The notes beneath the pieces are model-generated. The model was not told the DNA's origin and did not search any database. It worked only from the letters and a program-made list of their open reading frames with translations. Position numbers and translations under genes: made by a program. From Collinsella sp. (GTDB lineage Bacteria; Actinomycetota; Coriobacteriia; Coriobacteriales; Coriobacteriaceae), in the NCBI GenBank assembly GCA_031292915.1, contig JAUMSH010000023.1, forward strand, positions 1 to 64,000: DNA of 64,000 nt. Reading direction: 5' to 3'. Positions 27,548-34,614 of the stretch are shown here, piece by piece (within the stretch, counting starts at the first letter, position 1; each line of letters begins with the position of its first letter).

Positions 27548-28513
27548 ATGGAGAACAAGTACGTCTGCTCTGTCGATATCGGCGGAACTAAGATCGCGAC
27601 TGCCATTATGGAGTACCCGGCTGACGGTAGCGTGCCTCATCCCGTTTTTGAGGCCGAGGTTCCCACCGAGGCCCAAGAGGGCGGCGAGGCCGTCTTCCAG
27701 CGTATCGAGGCGTCCATCAAGGCCGCTCTTGAGGCGAATCCCGATGTCGAGGTCCTCGGTGTCGGTATCGGTGCCGCCGGCGTCGTCGATCCCAAGACGG
27801 GCGCCATCGCGTATGCCAACGAGATTATGCCCGGCTGGTCCGGCGTTCAGTTGGGGCCGCGCCTGCGCGAGGACCTTGGTCTTCCCGTTGCCGTGGTGGG
27901 AGACGTGCAGGCTCATGCTCTGGGCGAGGCCCACTGGGGCGTCGGTAAGGGCAAGTTCTCCGTCTTGTGCCTTGGCATCGGTACGGGCATCGGCGGCGCA
28001 TATGTCGAGAACGGCCGCGTGATGCAGGGCTTCCATGGTGCTGCCGGCCATATGGGCCACATCGAGTGCTCGGCTGCTGCCGGCATTCCCTGCGCCTGTG
28101 GTCGTTCTGGCCATCTTGAGTCGGTTGCTTCGGGCACTTCCATTGGTCGTATGTACGATGAGCGCTTTGGTCGCGTCGACCCCAGCCGTCCTTCGGTCGG
28201 TCGCGATGTGAACGACCTGTGCCGTGCGGGCGACGCAAAGGCGACCGAGGTCATCCATGACGCCGGCTTTGCGTTGGGCGCTAGTTTGGGCTCACTCGCC
28301 AATATCCTTGACCCGGAGGTCATCGTGCTTTCGGGAGGTGTGATTCACCAGGGTCCCGATTGGCGTTCGCAAACGTGGAAGGACTCGGTGCACGAGGGCT
28401 ACGCCAGCCAGGCGCTCGACCCGCTTCAGGACACGCCGATCCTCATCGGTTCTCTGGAGGGCGACGCCCCGCTTATCGGTGCCGCCGAACACCTTCTTGC
28501 GTCGTTGAAGTAA
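27548..28513 (+). CDS. nanK: ROK-family sugar kinase, probable N-acetylmannosamine kinase
   Basis: This 321-residue ROK kinase has the phosphate-binding motif DIGGTK (residues 10-15), GIGTGIGGAYVENG, the substrate/zinc region GHIEC followed by CACGRSGHLESVASG with the ROK cysteines, and a C-terminal GGVIHQGPD. ROK kinases phosphorylate glucose, ManNAc, allose and others. Its place between the NanA-like lyase and NanE indicates ManNAc 6-phosphorylation. Specificity cannot be read from sequence alone. ATG at 27548 follows CCTAAGGAGAGCGAC. Confidence 0.8.
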   Translation: MENKYVCSVDIGGTKIATAIMEYPADGSVPHPVFEAEVPTEAQEGGEAVFQRIEASIKAALEANPDVEVLGVGIGAAGVVDPKTGAIAYANEIMPGWSGVQLGPRLREDLGLPVAVVGDVQAHALGEAHWGVGKGKFSVLCLGIGTGIGGAYVENGRVMQGFHGAAGHMGHIECSAAAGIPCACGRSGHLESVASGTSIGRMYDERFGRVDPSRPSVGRDVNDLCRAGDAKATEVIHDAGFALGASLGSLANILDPEVIVLSGGVIHQGPDWRSQTWKDSVHEGYASQALDPLQDTPILIGSLEGDAPLIGAAEHLLASLK

Positions 28514-28530
28514 ACATAACTACCAAGTGC

Positions 28531-28628
28531 GCCTTCTGAGGTGCCGCAGATTGACGTGAAAGAGGAGCGAAGCGTACTTCGGTACGCGAGCGACGGTTTG
28601 AACGTCAAGGCGCGGTGTCTCAGAAGGC
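28531..28628 (+). repeat. Long hairpin with UUCG loop before nanE
   Basis: This 98-nt palindrome has outer arms GCCTTCTGAG and CTCAGAAGGC, a middle stem TTGACGT with ACGTCAA, and an apical stem GCGTAC-TTCG-GTACGC. It ends 25 nt before the nanE start, inside the operon. It looks like a mobile intergenic repeat or an RNA-stability element. The conserved internal loop of the 44-54 kb palindromes is not present. Confidence 0.65.
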
Positions 28629-28653
28629 TATTTTGAGAAAGGTTGAGTCGAAC

Positions 28654-29340
28654 ATGACCGTTGATCCTTTGATTCAATCCCTGAAGGGCAAGCTCGTTGT
28701 GAGCGTTCAGGCCTATATGGGCGAGCCGCTTCGTACGCCCGAAACCATGGCTCAAATGTCTCGCGCTTGCGAGCTCGGCGGCGCCGCCGCCATTCGCTGC
28801 CAGGGCCTTGCCGACATTGCCGCCATTAAGGGTCGCTGTGAGGTTCCTGTTATTGGCCTGTGGAAGGATGGGCACGAGGGCGTCTACATCACGCCGACGC
28901 TGCGCCACGCTCGCGCCTGCGTTGCCGCCGGTGCCGACATCGTGGCAATTGATGCCACTGATCGCCCACGTCCCGATGGCAAGACCGTCGAGGACACCTT
29001 CCGTCCGCTGCACGAGGAGGGCGTGCTCCTGATGGCCGACTGTGCCACCATCGAGGATATTCGTCGTGCTGTCGACATGGGCTTTGACCTGGTGTCCACC
29101 ACGCTTTCTCATGGTGTTGCCGCTATCGATTGCACCATGGCCGACGGTCCTGATCTGCCGCTCCTGCGCCAGGCGACCGAGGAATTTCCCGGCCTTCCCA
29201 TCATCTGCGAGGGCCGCGTGCACACGCCCGAGGAGGCCCGCGCCGCGATTGATGCGGGCGCCTGGGCAGTTGTCGTGGGCACTGCCATTACGCACCCCAC
29301 GAGTATTACGAGTTGGTTCAAAGCCGCGCTTGAGGCGTAA
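28654..29340 (+). CDS. nanE: N-acylglucosamine-6-phosphate 2-epimerase (NanE)
   Basis: This 228-residue TIM-barrel enzyme converts ManNAc-6-phosphate to GlcNAc-6-phosphate. Family motifs are GKLVVSVQAYMGEPL, GAAAIRCQGLADI, VPVIGLWK, ADIVAIDATDRPRPDG (catalytic lysine and acidic residues), DLVSTTLSHG, PIICEGRVHTPEEA and WAVVVGTAITHP. With the lyase and ROK kinase it completes the path from sialic acid to GlcNAc-6-P; nagA and nagB are not in the window. ATG at 28654 is preceded by GAGAAAGG. A terminator lies about 50 nt after the stop. Confidence 0.92.
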   Translation: MTVDPLIQSLKGKLVVSVQAYMGEPLRTPETMAQMSRACELGGAAAIRCQGLADIAAIKGRCEVPVIGLWKDGHEGVYITPTLRHARACVAAGADIVAIDATDRPRPDGKTVEDTFRPLHEEGVLLMADCATIEDIRRAVDMGFDLVSTTLSHGVAAIDCTMADGPDLPLLRQATEEFPGLPIICEGRVHTPEEARAAIDAGAWAVVVGTAITHPTSITSWFKAALEA

Positions 29341-29391
29341 GACGGACCTCGTATCCGCTCAGGGCGGTATACTCATTAAAGGCAATTGACC

Positions 29392-29429
29392 GCGCGGGAT
29401 CCGGGTTGCTGGGTCCCGCGCTTGTTTTT
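29392..29429 (+). terminator. Terminator between nanE and rapZ
   Basis: Arms GCGCGGGA and TCCCGCGC with a 14-nt loop are followed by TTGTTTTT. The ribosome-binding site of rapZ starts right after the T run. A TATACT hexamer at 29368-29373 lies upstream of the hairpin, so a promoter there would have to read through it. Confidence 0.8.
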
Positions 29430-29441
29430 AGGAGGCAGCAC

Positions 29442-30362
29442 ATGCAAAAGGGAGATGCCATGGATGCGGCGGAGCGCTCGGAGCGCATCCCCGATATCGT
29501 CATCATCACCGGAATGTCCGGTTCGGGCCGAACGCAGGCCATGCATGTGTTCGAGGACATGGGCTACTTTTGCATCGACAACTTGCCTCCGCGTCTGATC
29601 GCCCAGCTTGCTGAGCTCGTCGGCATCAATACGGGCGTGGGCAGGCATCTTGCCGTCACCTGCGACCTGCGCAGCCAGGGCTTGTTCGATGAGCTGCTCG
29701 ATGCCGTTGCCGCACTCGAGGAGCGCGAGATGAGCTGCGACATCGTGTTTCTCGAGGCCTCTGACGAGGTGCTGATCCGTCGTTATAGCGAAAACCGCCG
29801 CCGCCATCCCATTGCCAAGCCGGGGGAGACTACGGCCGATGCGATTCAGCGCGAGCGCCTGCAGCTGCAGGGTGTGCGCGATCGAGCCGATATGATCATC
29901 GACACGAGCCGCCTGCGCACCTCTGCCCTGCGCAACAAATTGCGCATGGCGTTCTCCGAGTTGTCCGACCAGCAGCTCATGGACGTTCACGTGTTCTCGT
30001 TTGGCTTTAAGCACGGTATGCCCGTTGAGGCGGACATTATGATCGACGTTCGCTTCCTGCCCAATCCGTTCTACGATCCCGAGATGCGCACCATGACCGG
30101 TCTCGATAAGAAGGTTTCCGACTTTGTTCTGGACCATCCCAAGACCCAGGAGTTCTGGAAGGCCTGGACGCAGCTGCTCGATACGGTCATGCCCGGTTAT
30201 ATCGCGGAGGGCAAGCCGCAGCTTTCTATTGCTATCGGTTGCACAGGCGGTCAACACCGCAGCGTTGCCATCGCCGAGGCCACGGCACGTTATTTGGAAG
30301 GCGCCCAGTATCACGTGAGCATTTCCCATCGCGACCTGTCGCGCGCCAACACGAAAGCATAG
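29442..30362 (+). CDS. rapZ: RNase adapter RapZ / nucleotide-binding protein
   Basis: This 306-residue P-loop protein of the RapZ (YvcJ) family has GMSGSGRTQAMHVFEDMGYFCIDNLPP near the N-terminus. Arg replaces the P-loop Lys, as commonly seen in actinobacterial members. The C-terminal domain has FSFGFKHGMPVEADIMIDVRFLPNPFY and IGCTGGQHRSVAIAEA. In E. coli the protein steers RNase E to GlmZ; in actinobacteria its role is unclear, probably sensing cell-envelope precursors. ATG at 29442 follows AGGAGG. whiA is 6 nt downstream; the usual yvcK gene between them is missing. Confidence 0.92.
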   Translation: MQKGDAMDAAERSERIPDIVIITGMSGSGRTQAMHVFEDMGYFCIDNLPPRLIAQLAELVGINTGVGRHLAVTCDLRSQGLFDELLDAVAALEEREMSCDIVFLEASDEVLIRRYSENRRRHPIAKPGETTADAIQRERLQLQGVRDRADMIIDTSRLRTSALRNKLRMAFSELSDQQLMDVHVFSFGFKHGMPVEADIMIDVRFLPNPFYDPEMRTMTGLDKKVSDFVLDHPKTQEFWKAWTQLLDTVMPGYIAEGKPQLSIAIGCTGGQHRSVAIAEATARYLEGAQYHVSISHRDLSRANTKA

Positions 30363-30368
30363 GCCTGC

Positions 30369-31298
30369 ATGTCGTTTACCGCCGAGGTGCGTGACGAGCT
30401 CGCGCGCTGCGAACCCGAATGTGAATACTGCGATTTGTCGACGCTTGCCGCCCTGACGCGTGTGAGCGGTACTCTTTCGCTGGCCGGCTCCGGGCGGTAT
30501 CGTTTGACGGTCGCGACCGAGACGGGTGCCGTCGCGCGCACGATGATCACACTGACGCATCGCATCCTTAAGCTCAAAACGGAATTCACCGTCCGTAAAT
30601 CGGTCTTGCATAAGGTCCGTAACTATCTCATTACCCTACCCGATCAACCCGACCTGGACAAGGCTCTGGTGCTGCTGGGCATTCTCGACCGCAGGGGAGG
30701 GCTCGTCGCCGGTGTTCCCCGGCACATCGTTGCCCGTCCCTGCTGCAGGCTTGCCTACATCCGCGGCGCGCTCATCGCCGGCGGTTTCGTGGCCGATCCC
30801 CGCGGCGACTTTCATTTGGAGATCGCGGTGCAGGGCGAGCAGTATGCCCGGGGACTTTGCGATCTATTGGAGCAGATTGGGGTCCATGCGCGCGTTAACG
30901 CGCGGCGCGGGTCCTTTGCCGTCTACATTAAGAGCGCCGAGGAGATTGAGCAGCTCCTAAAGCTGGTCGGCGCCAAGCGCAGCGTTGCCGAGATCGAGGA
31001 AGCGCGCGCGGTCAAATTGGTTAAGAACGACGTAAACCGTCGCGTGAATGCCGAACTGGCCAATCAGACCAGAAGTGCGGGTGCCGCCCAGCATCAGCTT
31101 GCGTTGATCGATGAGCTCGAACAGCGGGGTTTGCGCGACACGCTTCCGGACGCCTTGGCGGTCTTTTGCGACCTGCGCGAGCGCTATCCCGATCTGTCAC
31201 TGCGCGATCTGGGGGAGATGGCTGACCCTCCCTTGTCGAAGTCTGCCCTGTACCATCGCGTTTTGAGGCTTGAAAAGCTCATTGAAGCAAACAGGTAG
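30369..31298 (+). CDS. whiA: WhiA-family DNA-binding protein
   Basis: This 309-residue protein has an N-terminal degenerate LAGLIDADG homing-endonuclease-like domain (SFTAEVRDELARCE, then IRGALIAGGFVADPRGDFHLEI) and a C-terminal helix-turn-helix (LSLRDLGEMADPPLSKSALYHRVLRLEKL). WhiA controls sporulation genes in Streptomyces and cell-cycle-related processes in Bacillus; the target in a non-sporulating coriobacterium is not known. It sits at its normal place between rapZ and gap. Confidence 0.94.
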   Translation: MSFTAEVRDELARCEPECEYCDLSTLAALTRVSGTLSLAGSGRYRLTVATETGAVARTMITLTHRILKLKTEFTVRKSVLHKVRNYLITLPDQPDLDKALVLLGILDRRGGLVAGVPRHIVARPCCRLAYIRGALIAGGFVADPRGDFHLEIAVQGEQYARGLCDLLEQIGVHARVNARRGSFAVYIKSAEEIEQLLKLVGAKRSVAEIEEARAVKLVKNDVNRRVNAELANQTRSAGAAQHQLALIDELEQRGLRDTLPDALAVFCDLRERYPDLSLRDLGEMADPPLSKSALYHRVLRLEKLIEANR

Positions 31299-31343
31299 TT
31301 GAGCGAAACTGCTTATATATGGATTGAACTGCTGTTTTACTCT

Positions 31344-31357
31344 TTAAAACGTTTTAA
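31344..31357. promoter_or_regulatory. Palindrome upstream of gap, candidate operator
   Basis: TTAAAACGTTTTAA is a perfect 14-bp palindrome about 135 nt before the gap start, in the A/T-rich gap after whiA. It resembles LacI/CcpA-type operator cores, so it could link glycolysis to carbon supply. A TATATT hexamer at 31414-31419 is a possible -10 box. Confidence 0.35.
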
Positions 31358-31491
31358 CGTAAATTTGATTTTCAATTTCGAGCATTCTCGTGAAATTCAA
31401 GTCAAAAAAAAGGTATATTAGGCGAGTGGTTAGTTTGTGGGCCTCAACGGCGGGCGCTGTAGCTCGCGGGGGCCTTACGAAAGGAGACACA

Positions 31492-32517
31492 ATGGCAGTA
31501 AAGGTTGCTATTAACGGCTTCGGTCGCATCGGTCGTCTGGCTTTCCGTCAGATGTTCGGTCATGAGGGCTCCGAGATCGTCGCTATCAACGACCTCACCT
31601 CTCCCGATATGCTCGCTTACCTGCTGAAGTACGACTCCACGCAGGGCAACTACGCTCGCGATCACGAGGTCGTTGCTGGCGAGGATTCCATCACCGTTGA
31701 CGGCAAGGAGATCAAGATCTACAAGGAGGCCGACGCCAACAACCTGCCTTGGGGCGACCTCGACGTCGACGTCGTTCTCGAGTGCACCGGCTTCTACACC
31801 AGCAAGGCTAAGGCTCAGGCTCACATCAACGCTGGCGCCAAGAAGGTCGTCATCTCCGCTCCGGCCGGCAGCGATCTGCCCACCATCGTGTACAACGTCA
31901 ACCACGAGACGCTGACCGCTGAGGACAACATCATCTCCGCTGCTTCCTGCACCACCAACTGCCTCGCCCCGATGGCCAAGGGTCTGAACGACTTCGCTCC
32001 CATCGTGTCCGGCATCATGACCACCATTCACGCCTGGACCGGCGACCAGATGCCGCTCGACGGCCCGCAGCGCAAGGGCAACAAGCGTCGTAGCCGTGCC
32101 TGCGCCGTCAACATCGTCCCCAACACCACCGGTGCTGCCAAGGCTATCGGCCTGGTTCTCCCCGAGCTCAACGGTAAGCTCATCGGTGCCGCCCAGCGCG
32201 TCCCGACGCCGACCGGCTCCATCACCAACCTCTACGCTGTCGTTGACAAGAAGGTCACCGTCGACGAGGTTAACGCCGCTATGAAGGCCTACGCTGCCAC
32301 CATCTCCGAGACCTTCGGTTACAACGAGGACGACATCGTCTCCACCGACATCATCGGCGAGACCCACGGCTCCATCTTCGACGCCACTCAGACCATGTGC
32401 TCTGACCTCGGCAACGGCCAGACCCTCGTTCAGGTCACCTCTTGGTACGACAACGAGAACTCTTACACCTCTCAGATGGTCCGCACCATCAAGTACTTCG
32501 AGAAGTTCGTTGCTTAA
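31492..32517 (+). CDS. gap: Glyceraldehyde-3-phosphate dehydrogenase, type I
   Basis: This is the glycolytic GAPDH, which oxidises and phosphorylates glyceraldehyde-3-P with NAD+. It has 341 residues, the Rossmann start VAINGFGRIGRLAFR, the active-site cysteine in SAASCTTNCLAP, and a C-terminal SWYDNENSYTSQMVRT. Codon choice is strongly biased, as in highly expressed genes. ATG at 31492 follows AAAGGAG. It is first of gap-pgk-tpiA-gpmI, with a terminator-like hairpin before pgk. Confidence 0.97.
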   Translation: MAVKVAINGFGRIGRLAFRQMFGHEGSEIVAINDLTSPDMLAYLLKYDSTQGNYARDHEVVAGEDSITVDGKEIKIYKEADANNLPWGDLDVDVVLECTGFYTSKAKAQAHINAGAKKVVISAPAGSDLPTIVYNVNHETLTAEDNIISAASCTTNCLAPMAKGLNDFAPIVSGIMTTIHAWTGDQMPLDGPQRKGNKRRSRACAVNIVPNTTGAAKAIGLVLPELNGKLIGAAQRVPTPTGSITNLYAVVDKKVTVDEVNAAMKAYAATISETFGYNEDDIVSTDIIGETHGSIFDATQTMCSDLGNGQTLVQVTSWYDNENSYTSQMVRTIKYFEKFVA

Positions 32518-32555
32518 TTTAGCTTTTAGCGAATAGCTCGTTGAGCGTCTAAAGA

Positions 32556-32602
32556 AGGGCGCGGCCTTATAGGGCTTACACCCTAGGGTCGCGCCCTTTT
32601 TT
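32556..32602 (+). terminator. Terminator or attenuator after gap
   Basis: Arms GGGCGCGGCC and GGGTCGCGCCC enclose a small inner hairpin (AGGGCTTACACCCT) and end in TTTTTT. As pgk follows on the same strand 57 nt later, partial read-through would give more gap than pgk mRNA. Confidence 0.8.
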
Positions 32603-32658
32603 ATAGGAAATCGTCTGCCGTAATGGGAGGCAGACACGTACGAAAGGTAGAAGCAAAC

Positions 32659-33849
32659 ATGGCCTTTACCAAGAAGACCGTCCGCGACATCGATGTCGAC
32701 GGCAAGCGCGTTCTCGTCCGCGTTGACTTCAACGTGCCTATCAAGGATGGCGTCGTTGGCGACACCACCCGTATCAAGGCTGCCCTGCCCACCATCAACT
32801 ATCTCGTTGAGCACAACGCTCGCGTCATCCTCATGAGCCACCTCGGCCGTCCCGATGGCACCGGCTTCCAGCCCGAGCTGTCCCTCGAGCCCGTCGCCAA
32901 GAAGCTCGCCGAGCTCTCTGGTCTCGACGTTGCCTTTGTCGCCGACACTTACGGCGAGAAAGCTGCCGAGGCTGTCGCTGCCGTCGAGCCGGGCAAGGTT
33001 CTCGTTCTCGAGAACGTCCGCTTCGATAAGCGTGAGAAGAAGAACGATCCCGAGATCGCCAAGAAGCTCGCTTCCTATGGTGACGTCTTCGTTCTCGATG
33101 CCTTCGGCACCGCTCACCGCGCCCAGGGTTCCGTCGTGGGCCCCGCCGCTTACCTGCCTGCCGTCGCCGGCTTCCTGCTCGAGAAGGAGGTCGACACGCT
33201 GACCGGCATCTTCGCCGAGCCCGAGCGCCCCTTCGTCGCTATCGTCGGCGGTTCCAAGGTTTCCTCCAAGATCGGCGTTCTCGATCACCTCATCGACTCC
33301 GCTGACACCCTGATCATCGGTGGCGGCATGGCCTACACCTTCTTCCTGGCTCAGGGCCTGTCCGTTGGTCAGTCCCTCAAGGAAGAGGACTGGGTCGAGC
33401 GCGCCGGCGAGATGCTCAAGAAGGCCGAGGAGAAGGGCGTCAAGATCCTGCTCCCCATCGACAACCGCGTTGCCGATCACTTTGGCGAGGACGCTGTCCC
33501 CGAGGTTGTCGCTTCCGACGCTATTCCCGACGATCGTGAGGGTATGGACATCGGCCCCAAGACCGAGGAGCTCTACGCCGAGGCTGTCAAGGGCGCCAAG
33601 ACCGTGTTCTGGAACGGCCCCATGGGCGTCTTCGAGTTCGACAACTTCGCTCACGGCACCCAGGCTATCGCCGAGGCTGTCGCCGAGGCCGACTGCACCT
33701 CGATCATCGGCGGTGGCGACTCCGTCGCAGCTGTCAACAAGTTCAACCTGGCCGACAAGATGAGCTGGATCTCCACCGGTGGTGGCGCTTCCATGGAGCT
33801 CGTCGAGGGTAAGGCCCTGCCCGGAGTGGAGGCGCTTCTCGATGCCTAA
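32659..33849 (+). CDS. pgk: Phosphoglycerate kinase
   Basis: This 396-residue enzyme makes ATP from 1,3-bisphosphoglycerate. It shows RVLVRVDFNVPIKDG (N-terminal substrate domain), MSHLGRPDG, DAFGTAHRAQGS, and the C-terminal ATP-binding FWNGPMGVFEFDNFAHGT and IIGGGDSVAAVNKF. Codon bias is strong. ATG at 32659 follows GAAAGGTAG. The stop overlaps the tpiA start by 8 nt. Confidence 0.97.
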   Translation: MAFTKKTVRDIDVDGKRVLVRVDFNVPIKDGVVGDTTRIKAALPTINYLVEHNARVILMSHLGRPDGTGFQPELSLEPVAKKLAELSGLDVAFVADTYGEKAAEAVAAVEPGKVLVLENVRFDKREKKNDPEIAKKLASYGDVFVLDAFGTAHRAQGSVVGPAAYLPAVAGFLLEKEVDTLTGIFAEPERPFVAIVGGSKVSSKIGVLDHLIDSADTLIIGGGMAYTFFLAQGLSVGQSLKEEDWVERAGEMLKKAEEKGVKILLPIDNRVADHFGEDAVPEVVASDAIPDDREGMDIGPKTEELYAEAVKGAKTVFWNGPMGVFEFDNFAHGTQAIAEAVAEADCTSIIGGGDSVAAVNKFNLADKMSWISTGGGASMELVEGKALPGVEALLDA

Positions 33850-34609
33850 TCGCACCCTTCTTATCGCTGGTAACTGGAAGATGAACAACGACGTCGCCGA
33901 GGCCGCCAAGCTCGCCGACGAGCTGGCTCAGGCTCTGCCCGAGGTTCCGGCTGGCGTCGAGGTGCTCGTCTGTCCTCCGACCATCGACATCACCACGGTT
34001 CATGACCGCATTCAGGCTGCCCCCATCGCCCTCGGTGCACAGAACGTGTACTGGGAGGCCAAGGGTGCCTTCACCGGTGAGTCCTCTTGCGACATGCTCA
34101 AGTCCGCTGGCTGCACCTACTGCATCATCGGTCACTCTGAGCGTCGTGATTACTTCCACGAGACCGACGAGGATCAGAACAAGAAGGCCAAGGCCCTCGT
34201 TGCCGCCGGTCTTGTTCCCGTCTTCTGCTGCGGCGAGTCCCTTGAGGTCCGCGAGGCCGGCACCTATGTCGAGCACGTCGTGAACCAGGTCAAGGCTGGC
34301 CTTGCTGGTCTTGAGATCACCTGCCCCAAGCAGGTCGTCGTCGCCTACGAGCCCATCTGGGCCATCGGCACCGGCAAGACCGCTACCGCCGAGGACGCTC
34401 AGGAGGTCTGCGGCGCTATCCGTGAGACCCTCAAGGAGATGTTCGGCGAGGAGCTCGCTAACGGCATCCGCGTTCTCTATGGTGGCTCTGCCAAGCCCGG
34501 CAACATTGCCGAGCTTGTCGCCAAGCCCGACGTTGACGGCGCCCTCGTGGGCGGCGCTTCGCTCAAGGCTGCCGACTTCGCCTCTATGGTCGTCAAGGCA
34601 GGCGAGTAG
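33842..34609 (+). CDS. tpiA: Triosephosphate isomerase
   Basis: This 255-residue TIM barrel interconverts dihydroxyacetone phosphate and glyceraldehyde-3-P. Motifs are AGNWKMN (catalytic Asn and Lys), IIGHSERR (catalytic His), AYEPIWAIGTGKTAT (catalytic Glu) and VLYGGSAKPGNI (phosphate binding). The start ATG at 33842 lies inside the last codons of pgk, a standard translational coupling. Confidence 0.97.
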   Translation: MPNRTLLIAGNWKMNNDVAEAAKLADELAQALPEVPAGVEVLVCPPTIDITTVHDRIQAAPIALGAQNVYWEAKGAFTGESSCDMLKSAGCTYCIIGHSERRDYFHETDEDQNKKAKALVAAGLVPVFCCGESLEVREAGTYVEHVVNQVKAGLAGLEITCPKQVVVAYEPIWAIGTGKTATAEDAQEVCGAIRETLKEMFGEELANGIRVLYGGSAKPGNIAELVAKPDVDGALVGGASLKAADFASMVVKAGE

Positions 34610-34614
34610 GACAT

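Noticed and set aside
28531..28628. Membership of the nanE-leader hairpin in the E1-E4 palindrome family
   Set aside because: It shares only CTGCGG on one strand; the CGTCCTC...CATG side of the internal loop is missing, so it was kept as a separate repeat.
31444..33909. Open frame of 821 codons antisense to gap and pgk
   Set aside because: It is a shadow of highly biased glycolytic genes, with no ribosome-binding site and no family motifs.
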